A stretch of 34,158 bases of DNA from Synechococcus sp. CS-1328 (GTDB taxonomy: Bacteria; Cyanobacteriota; Cyanobacteriia; PCC-6307; Cyanobiaceae), in the NCBI RefSeq assembly GCF_025128095.1, contig NZ_JAHLYT010000039.1, positions 1 to 34,158 on the forward strand. Reading direction: 5' to 3'. Under the pieces are notes generated by a model. It did no database searches and was not told where the DNA came from. It worked only from the letters and a program-made list of their open reading frames with translations. The first letter of the stretch is position 1. The number at the start of each line of letters is the position of its first letter. The position numbers were made by a program, and so were the translations under genes. Positions 23,958-32,700 of this stretch are shown piece by piece.

Positions 23958-24001
23958 GAGCTGTCTCAGCTGCAAGCTGCCTCAGCTGCAAGCTGTCTCA
24001 G
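23954..24001. repeat. 16-bp tandem repeat and hairpins between convergent murG and cobD-like genes
   Basis: AGCTGTCTCAGCTGCA (23959), AGCTGCCTCAGCTGCA (23975) and the partial AGCTGTCTCAG (23991) form about 2.7 tandem units. CTGAGA-GCTG-TCTCAG at 23954-23969 is a perfect hairpin that includes the murG stop. The block lies between convergent genes and probably serves as a bidirectional terminator, although it has no T-tract. Confidence 0.65.
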
Positions 24002-24029
24002 AGGAGCGCCATCTCAGCGGAACGCCCTC

Positions 24030-25256
24030 TCACCCCTGCAGGCCGCAGCGCCCCCACTCCACGGCCAAACCCTGGAGCAGGCGGCGATGGCGCCGCCGAT
24101 CCTGCAGACCGATCCGCAGCCAACCCTCCCCCAGCCCCTCGAAAGAGCGGCAGCCACGCAACAGGATGTGGTGGCGCTGCTCCAGGGCCAGCCGCAGCGG
24201 CTCGAGCGACGCTCCACCGGCGTGGCGCACCAGCAGGAAGTTCGCCGCCGAGGGCATCGGCATCAGCCCCGGCAGTGCCGCCAGCTGGGCGGCCAGCCAG
24301 GGCCCTTCCGCCGCCACCCAACGCTGCACCCGTGCCGTCCAGCGGTCACGCCGCGGCCCATCGGCGAGCCAGCCGGCCACCATCGCCGCCGCCGGGCCAT
24401 TCACCGGCCAGGGATCCCTCCAACGGCTCCAGCGCTGCAGGCGCTGCGGCGCCGCCAGGGCATAGCCCAGCCGCAGGCCAGCGATCGACAGCAGCTTCGT
24501 GAGGCTGCGGATCACCACCAGGTTGGGATGGTGCGGCAACAGGGGCACCAGGGATTGGGCCTCTCCGGCGGGAACCAGCGGCAGGAAGGCCTCGTCCACG
24601 ATCACGAGCCGGTGACGCTCCAGCAGCGGCGCCAGGGAATCGCGGCTCCAGAGCTGGCCGCTGGGGTTGTGGGGATTGGTGATCCACAGCACCGGCGGCA
24701 CCGGCGAATGGCCTGTGGACTGGTCATCACCGAAGCCGGTCTGGTCTTCAGCAAAGGCCGCCCCCCAGTGCTGGGGGAAGCCGGCCGGCCAGTCGAGCCG
24801 CAGGTGCAGCGGCCTGCTGGCGCCCCCCCAGGTGGCCAGGGCCCGCCGGTAATCGGCGAAGCCCGGTGCCGGCAGCGCGCTGACGCCGGTGGCGGCCGCG
24901 TCGCGTGCCGCCCAGGTGAACAGCTCGGCAGCGCCGTTCCCCGGCAGCACCCATTCCGGCGGCAGGCCGTGCAGGGCGGCGATCGCCTGACGCAGGGCGC
25001 CGTAGCTGCGGTCGGGATAGTCGCGCAGCGCCGGGCCAGCCATGGCCGCCAGAGCGGCCAGGCGCATCCGCAGGGGCGGCCCGAAGGGCACCAGCGAGGC
25101 GCTGGCATCGAGCAGATCGGCGGGGCCGCAGCCGAGGCGAGCGGCGATCGCCACCCGGTTGCCCCCGTGGATCTCAGGCGCCACCCCCTCAGGCGGCACC
25201 CCCGCAGCCGACAACGACTCAGCCATCACCGGTTCAGGTGTCACCGGCGAAGGCAT
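24030..25256 (-). CDS. cobD: CobD/HisC-like PLP-dependent aminotransferase-fold enzyme
   Basis: A 408-residue fold-type I PLP enzyme, probably L-threonine-O-3-phosphate decarboxylase. That enzyme supplies aminopropanol phosphate for the nucleotide loop of cobalamin or pseudocobalamin. The N-terminal HGGNRVAIAARLG and LLDASASLVPFGPP match CobD, where HisC has a different start. ITNPHNPSGQ is the substrate/cofactor loop, VDEAF the Asp contacting the pyridine nitrogen, and SLTKLLSIAGLRLGY contains the Schiff-base Lys254. Start: ATG 25256 (MPSPVTPEPVM) or ATG 25226 (MAESLS); upstream codons are not protein-like. HisC-type histidinol-phosphate aminotransferase is the alternative reading. Confidence 0.85.
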   Translation of the reverse strand: MPSPVTPEPVMAESLSAAGVPPEGVAPEIHGGNRVAIAARLGCGPADLLDASASLVPFGPPLRMRLAALAAMAGPALRDYPDRSYGALRQAIAALHGLPPEWVLPGNGAAELFTWAARDAAATGVSALPAPGFADYRRALATWGGASRPLHLRLDWPAGFPQHWGAAFAEDQTGFGDDQSTGHSPVPPVLWITNPHNPSGQLWSRDSLAPLLERHRLVIVDEAFLPLVPAGEAQSLVPLLPHHPNLVVIRSLTKLLSIAGLRLGYALAAPQRLQRWSRWRDPWPVNGPAAAMVAGWLADGPRRDRWTARVQRWVAAEGPWLAAQLAALPGLMPMPSAANFLLVRHAGGASLEPLRLALEQRHHILLRGCRSFEGLGEGWLRIGLQDRRRHRRLLQGLAVEWGRCGLQG

Positions 25257-25507
25257 GGCACAGCAGCGGCCGGGAAGCGGCTTGGACGCTAACTGCCCGT
25301 ACCAGAACCGAACGGTTTGGCGCAGCGTTCTGGCGGGCCTGAAAAGCACCGCCAGTCGCCACGGTGAAGGAGTCGCATCTGAGACCGGCTGCCCAGACTG
25401 CCGCCGTCCGCCTCCGGTCCGCCAAATCCGCAGAGACGGGACCAAGTTGCATCGAACCTATACGGACCGAGTAACATGAATTTAGATCAGAAAAGCAGAA
25501 GCAAGTT
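25257..25507. promoter_or_regulatory. Divergent region between cobD-like and zinc-ribbon genes
   Basis: No gene is seen here. Perfect 7-bp arms CCAGAAC (25302-25308) and GTTCTGG (25327-25333) form a possible hairpin. From about 25480 the base composition becomes clearly AT-rich. No promoter was assigned. Confidence 0.4.
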
Positions 25508-25855
25508 ATGCCACTCATTGCATGTCCCGACTGCAACTATAGCGTGTCTTCAGAAGCTCCATATTGCCCAAAATGTGGTTGCCCAATAAAAGACAAAAGC
25601 CCTAGCGCCATACCGCATGGCGCCAATGCACTGTCTCGGCATCGATGGAACACCTTGCAGAAAGCTGCTTTTGCTTCTTGGGGAATTGGCGCGCTTCTAA
25701 TTTCGATTCCTGCCATTCTTGTTTTTGCCTCAACGCCTTCTAATCCTTTGCTCTATATTATTACCATTTTCATTGGTGTTGTAGCGCTTGCCCTAGGAGG
25801 CACACTTCACCAAGCGAACATAGGCATAGAAAACCGGAACCGCCTACACCGTTGA
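25508..25855 (+). CDS. Small zinc-ribbon membrane protein
   Basis: A 115-residue protein. Residues 6-25 form a zinc ribbon of the double-CxxC type (CPDC...CPKCGCP). A short polar linker follows, then two hydrophobic segments (about 56-78 WGIGALLISIPAILVF and 82-103 LYIITIFIGVVALAL) that should span the membrane, and a short basic tail. Such proteins are common as uncharacterised envelope proteins and no function can be assigned. The gene is strikingly AT-rich (two 60-base lines counted by eye were 40% and 48% GC) against flanks near 70%, suggesting recent acquisition. It lies between two housekeeping-type units. Confidence 0.7.
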   Translation: MPLIACPDCNYSVSSEAPYCPKCGCPIKDKSPSAIPHGANALSRHRWNTLQKAAFASWGIGALLISIPAILVFASTPSNPLLYIITIFIGVVALALGGTLHQANIGIENRNRLHR

Positions 25856-25964
25856 GCGTGCGATGGCTACCGGTGTGCCGCTGACCATGGCCGAGATCGC
25901 CGGGCTGATCGGTGCCCGCAACTGCTGGACCCTGGAGCCGGATCGGGACGACCCAGACGCCTGA
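25827..25964 (+). pseudogene. Orphan coding tail (possible 3' remnant)
   Basis: After a stop at 25827-25829 a frame reads KTGTAYTVERAM, then ATGVPLTMAEIAGLIGA and a polar end, closing with TGA at 25962-25964. From ATG 25863 it would encode only 33 residues. The amphipathic VPLTMAEIAGLIGAR looks protein-like and its GC content is back to the chromosomal level, whereas the preceding gene is AT-rich. It may be the end of a gene disrupted when the island arrived. I do not recognise the family. Confidence 0.3.
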
Positions 25965-25992
25965 CCAGCAACGGCGACCCTGCAGGCCCCCG

Positions 25993-26955
25993 ATGGCGGC
26001 GGCACAATTCAGGGATCTCCGCCCTGGCTTTGTGTCCGCCCCGCTGCAGCCGGTGATCGAGGCCGTGAACCGGGTGCTGCTGGGCAAGGAGCAGGAGGTG
26101 CGCCTGGCCCTCGCCTGTCTGCTGGCCCGCGGCCATCTGCTGATCGAGGATCTGCCCGGCGTGGGCAAGACCACCCTGGCCGAGACCCTGGCCCGCTGCT
26201 TCGGGCTGGCCTTCAAGCGGGTGAGCTTCACCAGTGATCTGCTGCCGGCCGATCTCACCGGCATCAACGTGTTCGATCCGGCCACCGCCAGTTTCCGCTT
26301 TCAGGCCGGCCCGGTGTTCACCCAGGTGCTGCTGGCCGATGAGATCAACCGGGCCAGCTCCCGCACCCAGAGCGCTCTGCTGGAGGCGATGGCGGCGGGG
26401 CGAGTGAGTGTGGATGGCACCAGCTATCCGCTGCCGGAGCCGTTCTTCGTGATCGCCACCCAGAACGGACTCGATCAGATGGGCACCGCGCCGCTGCCGG
26501 AATCCCAGCTCGATCGATTCCTGATGCGGCTCAGCCTCGGCTTCCCGCCGCGGCAGGCGGAGCGCGCCCTGCTGGCCGGCGAGGGGCGGCGGCCGGAGGC
26601 GATCGGCGCCGTGCTCTCGCCAGCCCAGCTGCAGGAGTTGCAGGAGCGCAGCGCCCGCCAGACCTGCACCCTGGCCCTGCTGGATTACGTGCTCGATCTG
26701 GTGGAACTCAGCCGCCGCGCCGACATCCCCGGCGCCCCCCTCTCCCCCCGTGCCGCCCTTGGGCTGGTGGCGGCAGCCCGGGCCTGGTCACTGCTGGAGG
26801 GGCGCGACCACGTGCTCCCTTCCGATGTGCAGGCCGTGCTGGCGCCGGTGTGTGAACACCGGCTGGATGGGGGTCAACCCCTGAGTGACGGCGGCGGGGC
26901 AGCTGGCAGCGGCTTCAGCGCCCGCCTGCTGGCGGACGTGGACGCGATCCGATGA
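25993..26955 (+). CDS. MoxR-family AAA+ ATPase
   Basis: A 320-residue MoxR ATPase, a chaperone-like AAA+ protein usually encoded with DUF58 proteins. Walker A is LPGVGKTT (55-62), Walker B LLADEINRASSRTQSALLEAM, sensor 1 VIATQNGLDQMGTAPLPESQLDRF, and a C-terminal lid domain contains SPRAALGLVAAARAW. I start at ATG 25993 (MAAAQFRDLRPGF); an in-frame upstream ATG at 25912 gives a poor, Pro/Arg-rich extension. Its stop overlaps the DUF58 start (ATGA at 26952-26955), so the three genes form one coupled operon. Confidence 0.93.
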   Translation: MAAAQFRDLRPGFVSAPLQPVIEAVNRVLLGKEQEVRLALACLLARGHLLIEDLPGVGKTTLAETLARCFGLAFKRVSFTSDLLPADLTGINVFDPATASFRFQAGPVFTQVLLADEINRASSRTQSALLEAMAAGRVSVDGTSYPLPEPFFVIATQNGLDQMGTAPLPESQLDRFLMRLSLGFPPRQAERALLAGEGRRPEAIGAVLSPAQLQELQERSARQTCTLALLDYVLDLVELSRRADIPGAPLSPRAALGLVAAARAWSLLEGRDHVLPSDVQAVLAPVCEHRLDGGQPLSDGGGAAGSGFSARLLADVDAIR

Positions 26956-27911
26956 AGCTGAGTTCCCCGGAAGAGCTGGTGACGCGCCTGGTGCCACCCC
27001 AGCAAGGGGATCCGCTGCTGCTGGGGCTGCGCAACCTCTACATCGTGCCGACCCGCTTCGGCTGGCTGTGGCTGAGCGGTGGAGCGCTGCTGCTGATCGT
27101 GGCGATCCAGACCCAGCGGAACGGGCCGCTGCTGCTCAGCTATCTGATGCTGGGGCTGATGCTGCTGGCCCTGCACCTCACCCACTTCAACCTGCAGGGC
27201 CTGGAGCTGCGCTGCGGCGACCCGGCGGCGGGCTTCGCCGGCACGCCGCTGGCCTACCCCCTGATCGCCCGCAGCCGCCACCGCCGCGAGGGGCTGCAGA
27301 TCAGCTGGCAACCAGCCAGCCATGGGAGCCCAGCCGCAGCCCCCCTGATGCTGACGCTGCGACCGGGGGAGCAGAGCCTGGCGCTGCCCTGGATCCCGCC
27401 CCACCGCGGCTGGCAGCGGCCCGGCCGCCTGAAGCTGGTGAGCACGGCACCGCTGGGGCTGTTCCGCTGCTGGAGCCGCTGGGAACCGCCCCGGGCCCAG
27501 CTGATCTACCCCCGCCGCCGCCCCGGTCCGGTCGCCAGCCTGCCGGTGGAGAGATCCGAAGACGGCCCCACCAGCCAGAGCCGCTGGGAACGGGAAGGCA
27601 GCGAACAGTGGCGTGACCTGCGGCCCCATCGCCCCGAGGATGGCAGCAGCCGGCTTGCCTGGAAGCCCTTCGCCCAGGGCCGCGGCCAGCTCACCAAGCA
27701 GTTCTCCGCCGAGGCCGGCGAGCCGCTCTGCCTGGCACCAGCCGTTGGCCTGCCCCGCGAGCAGGCGCTGGAACACCTCAGCGAGCGGATCTGGCAGCTG
27801 GGCCATCAGGAGGCGGTCTATGGCCTGGAGCTGCCCGGCCTGCGGCTGGAGCCCGGCAGCGGTCCCAGCCATCGGGAGGCCTGCCTGCGGGCCCTGGCCA
27901 CCAGCCCATGA
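26952..27911 (+). CDS. DUF58 domain membrane protein
   Basis: A 319-residue protein. Two hydrophobic segments near the N-terminus (about 37-75, GWLWLSGGALLLIVAIQ and LLSYLMLGLMLLALHL) anchor it, followed by a beta-rich domain and the DUF58 core GSEQWRDLRPHRPEDGSSRLAWKPFAQ, which corresponds to the family's R-x-Y-x-x-G-D...I-x-W motif. DUF58 proteins act with MoxR ATPases, probably via a VWA-like fold. It is sandwiched between MoxR and the transglutaminase with 4-bp overlaps on both sides. Exact function of such trios is not established. Confidence 0.85.
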   Translation: MKLSSPEELVTRLVPPQQGDPLLLGLRNLYIVPTRFGWLWLSGGALLLIVAIQTQRNGPLLLSYLMLGLMLLALHLTHFNLQGLELRCGDPAAGFAGTPLAYPLIARSRHRREGLQISWQPASHGSPAAAPLMLTLRPGEQSLALPWIPPHRGWQRPGRLKLVSTAPLGLFRCWSRWEPPRAQLIYPRRRPGPVASLPVERSEDGPTSQSRWEREGSEQWRDLRPHRPEDGSSRLAWKPFAQGRGQLTKQFSAEAGEPLCLAPAVGLPREQALEHLSERIWQLGHQEAVYGLELPGLRLEPGSGPSHREACLRALATSP

Positions 27912-29782
27912 CCCAGCCTCTGCCCCCTGCCTCGCCGTCGGCGCTGGTGTTGCCCCCCAAGCGCCTGCAGTGGGTGGTGACCGGCCTGCTGGCGATCGGG
28001 CTCACGGGCCTGGATCCGGGCCTACCGCTGAGCTGGCCCACGATCGTGTTGGTGGTGATGGCCGCCCTGAAGCTGCGGGAGGCGCGCTGCCGCGCCGAAC
28101 GGCGGCTGGTGGCGCTGCTGCAGCTGGTGGGCGCCGGGCTGCTGGGGGCCCAACAACCCGACCTGCTGCCCAGCGCCCTGCAGCTGGCGATCACCCTGCT
28201 GGCACTGGCGGGGCTGCTGGGTCTGGAACTGGAGCTGAGCCTCAGCTGGCGCCAACTGGTGCGGCGCAGCGCCCAGGTGCTGGCGGCGGCACTGCCGATG
28301 GCCCTGGTGCTGTTCCTGCTGCTGCCGCGGATCGGACCGCTCTGGACCCTGCCGCAGGGGTGGGGCAGCGCCGCCGTGACCGGCCTGAGCGACAAGCTGG
28401 ATCCAGGCGGCATCGCCTCCCTGGCCAGCAGCGCGGCGCCGGCGGCACGGGTGGCCTTCAGCGACAACCAGGTTCCAGCGGAGAGCGAGCGCTACTGGCG
28501 GGTGCTGGTGCACGACTGGTTCGATGGCCAGAGCTGGCAGCGGCGTGAGCTGCGCTCTGCGCCCCCCTTGACGGCCCCGGTGCAGGAGCGCACAGCCCCA
28601 CCTGACACCCGTGCGCGCCAGTTGTGGCTGGTGGAGCCGAGCCGGTTTGAGGCGGTGCCATGGGACGGGCAGTCCGAGCCCCACAGCGACGACCTGCGCC
28701 TGCGCTTCGATGGCGAACTGCTTCTGAAACGACCGCCGCGGGAACGGCGCCATTACCAACTGATCAGCCAGGAGCAGACCAGCCCCTGGCAGCAGCGACC
28801 CCCTTCCCTGATCGATCTGGCCCTGCCGAAGGGGGCCAATCCGAGGCTCGAGGCCCTGGGTCAACAGTGGGCCCGCCTGCCGGAACCCCGCCAGCGCCTG
28901 GCCGCCGCCGAGGACTGGTTCCGCAGCCAGCCGTTCCGCTACACCCGCAGCCCCGGCACCCTGCCGCGGCGAGCTGGCCTCGACACCTTCCTGTTCGAGC
29001 GGCAGCAGGGCTTCTGCGGCCATTACGCCAGTGCCACCACGGCCCTGCTGCGGGCAGCGGGCGTGCCGGCCCGGGTGGTGAGCGGCTACAGGGGCGGAAC
29101 CTGGGTGCAGCCCTTCGGCGGCGAGCCCTACCTCGACATCCGCCAGGCGGAAGCCCATGCCTGGAGTGAGGTGTGGCTCGATGGCCAGGGCTGGCTGCGG
29201 CTGGATCCCACCACCTGGGTAACACCGGAGCGCAACACGGCGGCAACGGCGGCGCTGCAGGGGCAGGCACCGCTGTGGTGGCGCTGGGGCCAGCGGCAGT
29301 GGTGGGGCATCGACCTGGCCTGGAGCCGCTGGTGGCTGGGCTTTGATCGGGAGGGCCAGGAGGCCCTGCTTGACACGCTGCTGGGGCGCAACCGGCAGTG
29401 GCTGGGGGCCTTGATCCTGGCGGGACTGGGGCTGGGACTGGCGGCGAGCCTGGCGTTGCTGCAATGGGGGCAGCGCCAGCGGGATCGGGCACCGCGGGCG
29501 GACCGGTCTCGGCGGGAGCTGGAGCGCTGCCTGGTGGCGTTGCGCAGCATGGGGTTGGAACCAGCCCCAGCCGAACCGCTGGAGCAGTTCTGCGCTCGGG
29601 CCGGAGAACGGCAACCCGAGCTGCAGGAGCCCCTGGAGGCCCTGGGAGCGCTGTATCTGCAGCTCCGCTTTGGCAGCCGTGGCACCGGGGAAGGGCCGGG
29701 GGCCACCCAACGCCTCAGCGGCTACCGGCGCCAGATCGAGCGCAGTTGCGCAAGGCTGCGGCGCCAGGGGCTCCGCCGCTGA
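27908..29782 (+). CDS. Transglutaminase-like membrane protease (TgpA type)
   Basis: A 624-residue membrane protein with about five N-terminal transmembrane segments (roughly residues 20-140), a large periplasmic transglutaminase-like domain, one more membrane segment (about 496-520, GALILAGLGLGLAASLALL) and a cytoplasmic DUF4129-like tail. The catalytic triad is complete: Cys370 in GFCGHYASATTALLRAAG, His417 in EAHAWSEVWL and Asp433 in RLDPTTW. It matches TgpA-type proteins encoded with MoxR and DUF58. A role in periplasmic protein processing or crosslinking is likely. It ends 15 bp from the convergent stop of the giant protein, with no clear terminator between. Confidence 0.93.
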   Translation: MTQPLPPASPSALVLPPKRLQWVVTGLLAIGLTGLDPGLPLSWPTIVLVVMAALKLREARCRAERRLVALLQLVGAGLLGAQQPDLLPSALQLAITLLALAGLLGLELELSLSWRQLVRRSAQVLAAALPMALVLFLLLPRIGPLWTLPQGWGSAAVTGLSDKLDPGGIASLASSAAPAARVAFSDNQVPAESERYWRVLVHDWFDGQSWQRRELRSAPPLTAPVQERTAPPDTRARQLWLVEPSRFEAVPWDGQSEPHSDDLRLRFDGELLLKRPPRERRHYQLISQEQTSPWQQRPPSLIDLALPKGANPRLEALGQQWARLPEPRQRLAAAEDWFRSQPFRYTRSPGTLPRRAGLDTFLFERQQGFCGHYASATTALLRAAGVPARVVSGYRGGTWVQPFGGEPYLDIRQAEAHAWSEVWLDGQGWLRLDPTTWVTPERNTAATAALQGQAPLWWRWGQRQWWGIDLAWSRWWLGFDREGQEALLDTLLGRNRQWLGALILAGLGLGLAASLALLQWGQRQRDRAPRADRSRRELERCLVALRSMGLEPAPAEPLEQFCARAGERQPELQEPLEALGALYLQLRFGSRGTGEGPGATQRLSGYRRQIERSCARLRRQGLRR

Positions 29783-29797
29783 GGGGTTGCGTGAGGC

Positions 29798-32700
29798 TCA
29801 GATCACCGGGTCTGCATAGGCGATCACCAGATCACTGCCGTTGAGGTCCAGCCCCGGCGTGAGCTGGGCGATCACCCCACCGGCCTTGCCGAAGCCCTTC
29901 TTGTCCCCATTGGCGTTGAAGAACAGGCGGCCGGAATCGGCATCGTAGATGTAGGGGCTCTCGGCGAACTTGGCCTCCTTCTTGCCGTCCACCGTGACCA
30001 GCCCCTTGCTCGACTGGGTGCGCCCTTTGAAGGCCTTGTCTACCTTGGAGCCCCGGGGCACGTTGTTGATCTGGATCCGGTCTTCGATGGGATTGAAGTC
30101 CACGAAGGTATCCACCGAAGGCCCGCCGAAGGGAAGCACGAAGGTGTCCGCGCCGAAGCCACCAGTCACCTCATCGGCCCCAGGGCCGCCTTCGAGGATG
30201 TCGGGCCCACTGCCACCGGTGAGCACATCGTTCTCTGGGGTTCCCACCAGGATCTGGGTGGTGTTCAAGAAGGGATCGGCGCTGAGAATCATCCCACCAC
30301 CGGAAGATGGAGGTCCCTCGGAGATCACGATGGTGTTGCTGGTGCCATCTGTGGGTGTGGGTGTTGGAGTCGGTTGCGGGAAGAAGGTGTTGCTGGTGCC
30401 GTCGGTGATCGGAGGGAACGTGGGCAGCGTGGGGGTTGGCGCCGGAGTGGGGGTCGGCGTGGGCGCAGGCGTACCACCGCCGCCGCCACCCGGCGAAGGC
30501 GTGGGCGTGGGGGTGGGGGTTGGAGTTGGAGTTGGTGTGGGCGTAGCGACCGGCGGCGGCTTGTCGATCGTGACTGTTTCGAAGCCGTAGAACTTGTTGG
30601 TGCCAAGTCGATAGAACGTTCCGGACACATCCGCCGATGGTCCGTTAGCGGTACCGGCCGGCAGACCGCTGTAGTCGGCCCGGATCAGCAGAACATCGTT
30701 CGTGCCATCACCACCATCGATCACGGTGTTGGTCATCAGGCCGAACACCTCAACCTGATCGTTCCCTGTGCCGGTATTCACCGTCGCGCTTTCGGATGTA
30801 CCAAGCCTCACCACATCGTCGCCGGCTTCTGTATTGAGGGTGGCGAAGCGGAGGCTGGCGAGCCCATCGGGAGGAGCCAGGAGGGTGGAGGTATTGCCCA
30901 CCAGGCCGATCGTGGGGGTGTCGTTGCCAGCCCCCGTGGAAACCGTGATCGGATTGGCACCGGTTCCCACCGCACCGCTGAAGGAGGTGGTGTTACCCGC
31001 AAGGTCACCCAACCAACGGACGGAATCGACGTTGAAAGTGATCAGCGAGGTACCACCATCGGTGCCACTGTCCGCCGGCGGCGGCTTGTCGATCGTGATC
31101 GTCTCGAAGCCGAAGAACTTGTTGCTGCCCAGCTGATAGAAGCTTCCGGATGGATCAAGACCATTGACGGTGCCCGCCGGCAGCACGCTGTAATCGCCAC
31201 GAATCAGGAGAACATCATTCGTGCCATCGCCACCATCGATCTCGGTGTTGGTCATCAGGCCAAACACTTCCACCTGGTCGTTGCCCGTGCCGGTGTTCAC
31301 CTTGGCGTTTTCAGAGGTGCCAAGGCGCACGATGTCGTCGCCAGCATCCGTATTCAGAGTCGCGAAGCGGAGGCTGGCTAGACCATCCGGAGGAGCCACA
31401 AGTTCCGCCGTATTACCATTCAGGCCGATGATGGGAGTGTCATTCCCGGCACCGGTGGACACCGTGATGGGATTAGCCCCCGTACCAACGGCCCCCTTGA
31501 AGGAGGTGCCATTGCCAGACAATGACGCCCACCTGGCACTATCAACATTAAAGGTGATGACATCAGGGTCATCACTCACGACGACATTGGCATCAATATC
31601 GGCCACAATCGTCGTACTTGCAACAGTGCCGTCCGAAAAAACAAATTCCTCGATTCCAGAGTAAGTATTTCCGGAAACATCTTGAAATATAATTACATCG
31701 GTAACGGCGTCTTTCGTGTAGGCTAATTTATAGGAAGAACGGGTCCCTGGAAGAATGATCCTGTCCACACCCCCGCCACCAAGAAAGGCTGAGGCCGTGG
31801 CATTGCTTTTCAGCTCAATAACATCATTGTCGATCTCAGCGTCCGTACCGGCGGCCACCAATGCGTTTTGAGCCGTCTGCAGAATCAGGCTGTCAACACC
31901 CGCTCCTCCTCGAAGCGTGGCATCTTTGAATAGGCCTTTTACCTCAAAGCTGTCTGCCCCAGCACCCAAGTCGACAGAGGCTTGATCGGCGCTCCCGATC
32001 ACCACGATATCGTTACCGAGCTGGGTATTCAGCGCCGCGAACTTCAGAGCACCTACCAGGTTCGGCGTATCACTGGCATCACCGGTGAACACCTGCACGA
32101 GATCGGTAGCAGTACCGGAGATGCCCTGCAAGAACGTGCGGTTGAAGCGGAATGCTTCCCAGAGGTTAGAACCATCGGCAATCGTGGAATTCAGCTCGGG
32201 GGCTTGGTTTTCCGCACCGTTGAGGAAATATTCAGGCTGACCAAAGATCACGTCACTCTCTTGCTGGGCATAAAGCACCAAATCAAAAAGAATGTCACCA
32301 AATCGCAAACGCTCAAAGCCTGAGATCTGATTATTATTTGAAACCGCCAAATAATCCAGCTCACTCAAGATAGAATCGAGCGTTACAACTCCATCGCCAT
32401 TGCCATCCTTGAATTCGATATCCCAGTCGAAGCGAGAACCCTTCAGTTCAAGCGAGTCTCCAAAGGGAACCTCCTCAAGAGCAAGATCATCGCTTAACAC
32501 AAGGCTGGAATAATCAGTGCTCGTCCCACCCTTGAAGACAGACTGCCAAGGCATAAGAGCCGCGACGGTATCATCGCCGGCACCGCCAAAGATATTGGAC
32601 TGAAAGATATACCCTTGCGATTCATCAATGCTCACCTCTGAGCGCACTGACTGCACAATCCCCTGCCCGGCAAGGCCAAAGTAATCGTCGCCCCCTCCAA

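Noticed and set aside
28022..29710. 562-codon open frame on the - strand opposite the transglutaminase gene
   Set aside because: Gln/Arg/Ala-rich translation with no motif, fully antisense to a gene with an intact catalytic triad.
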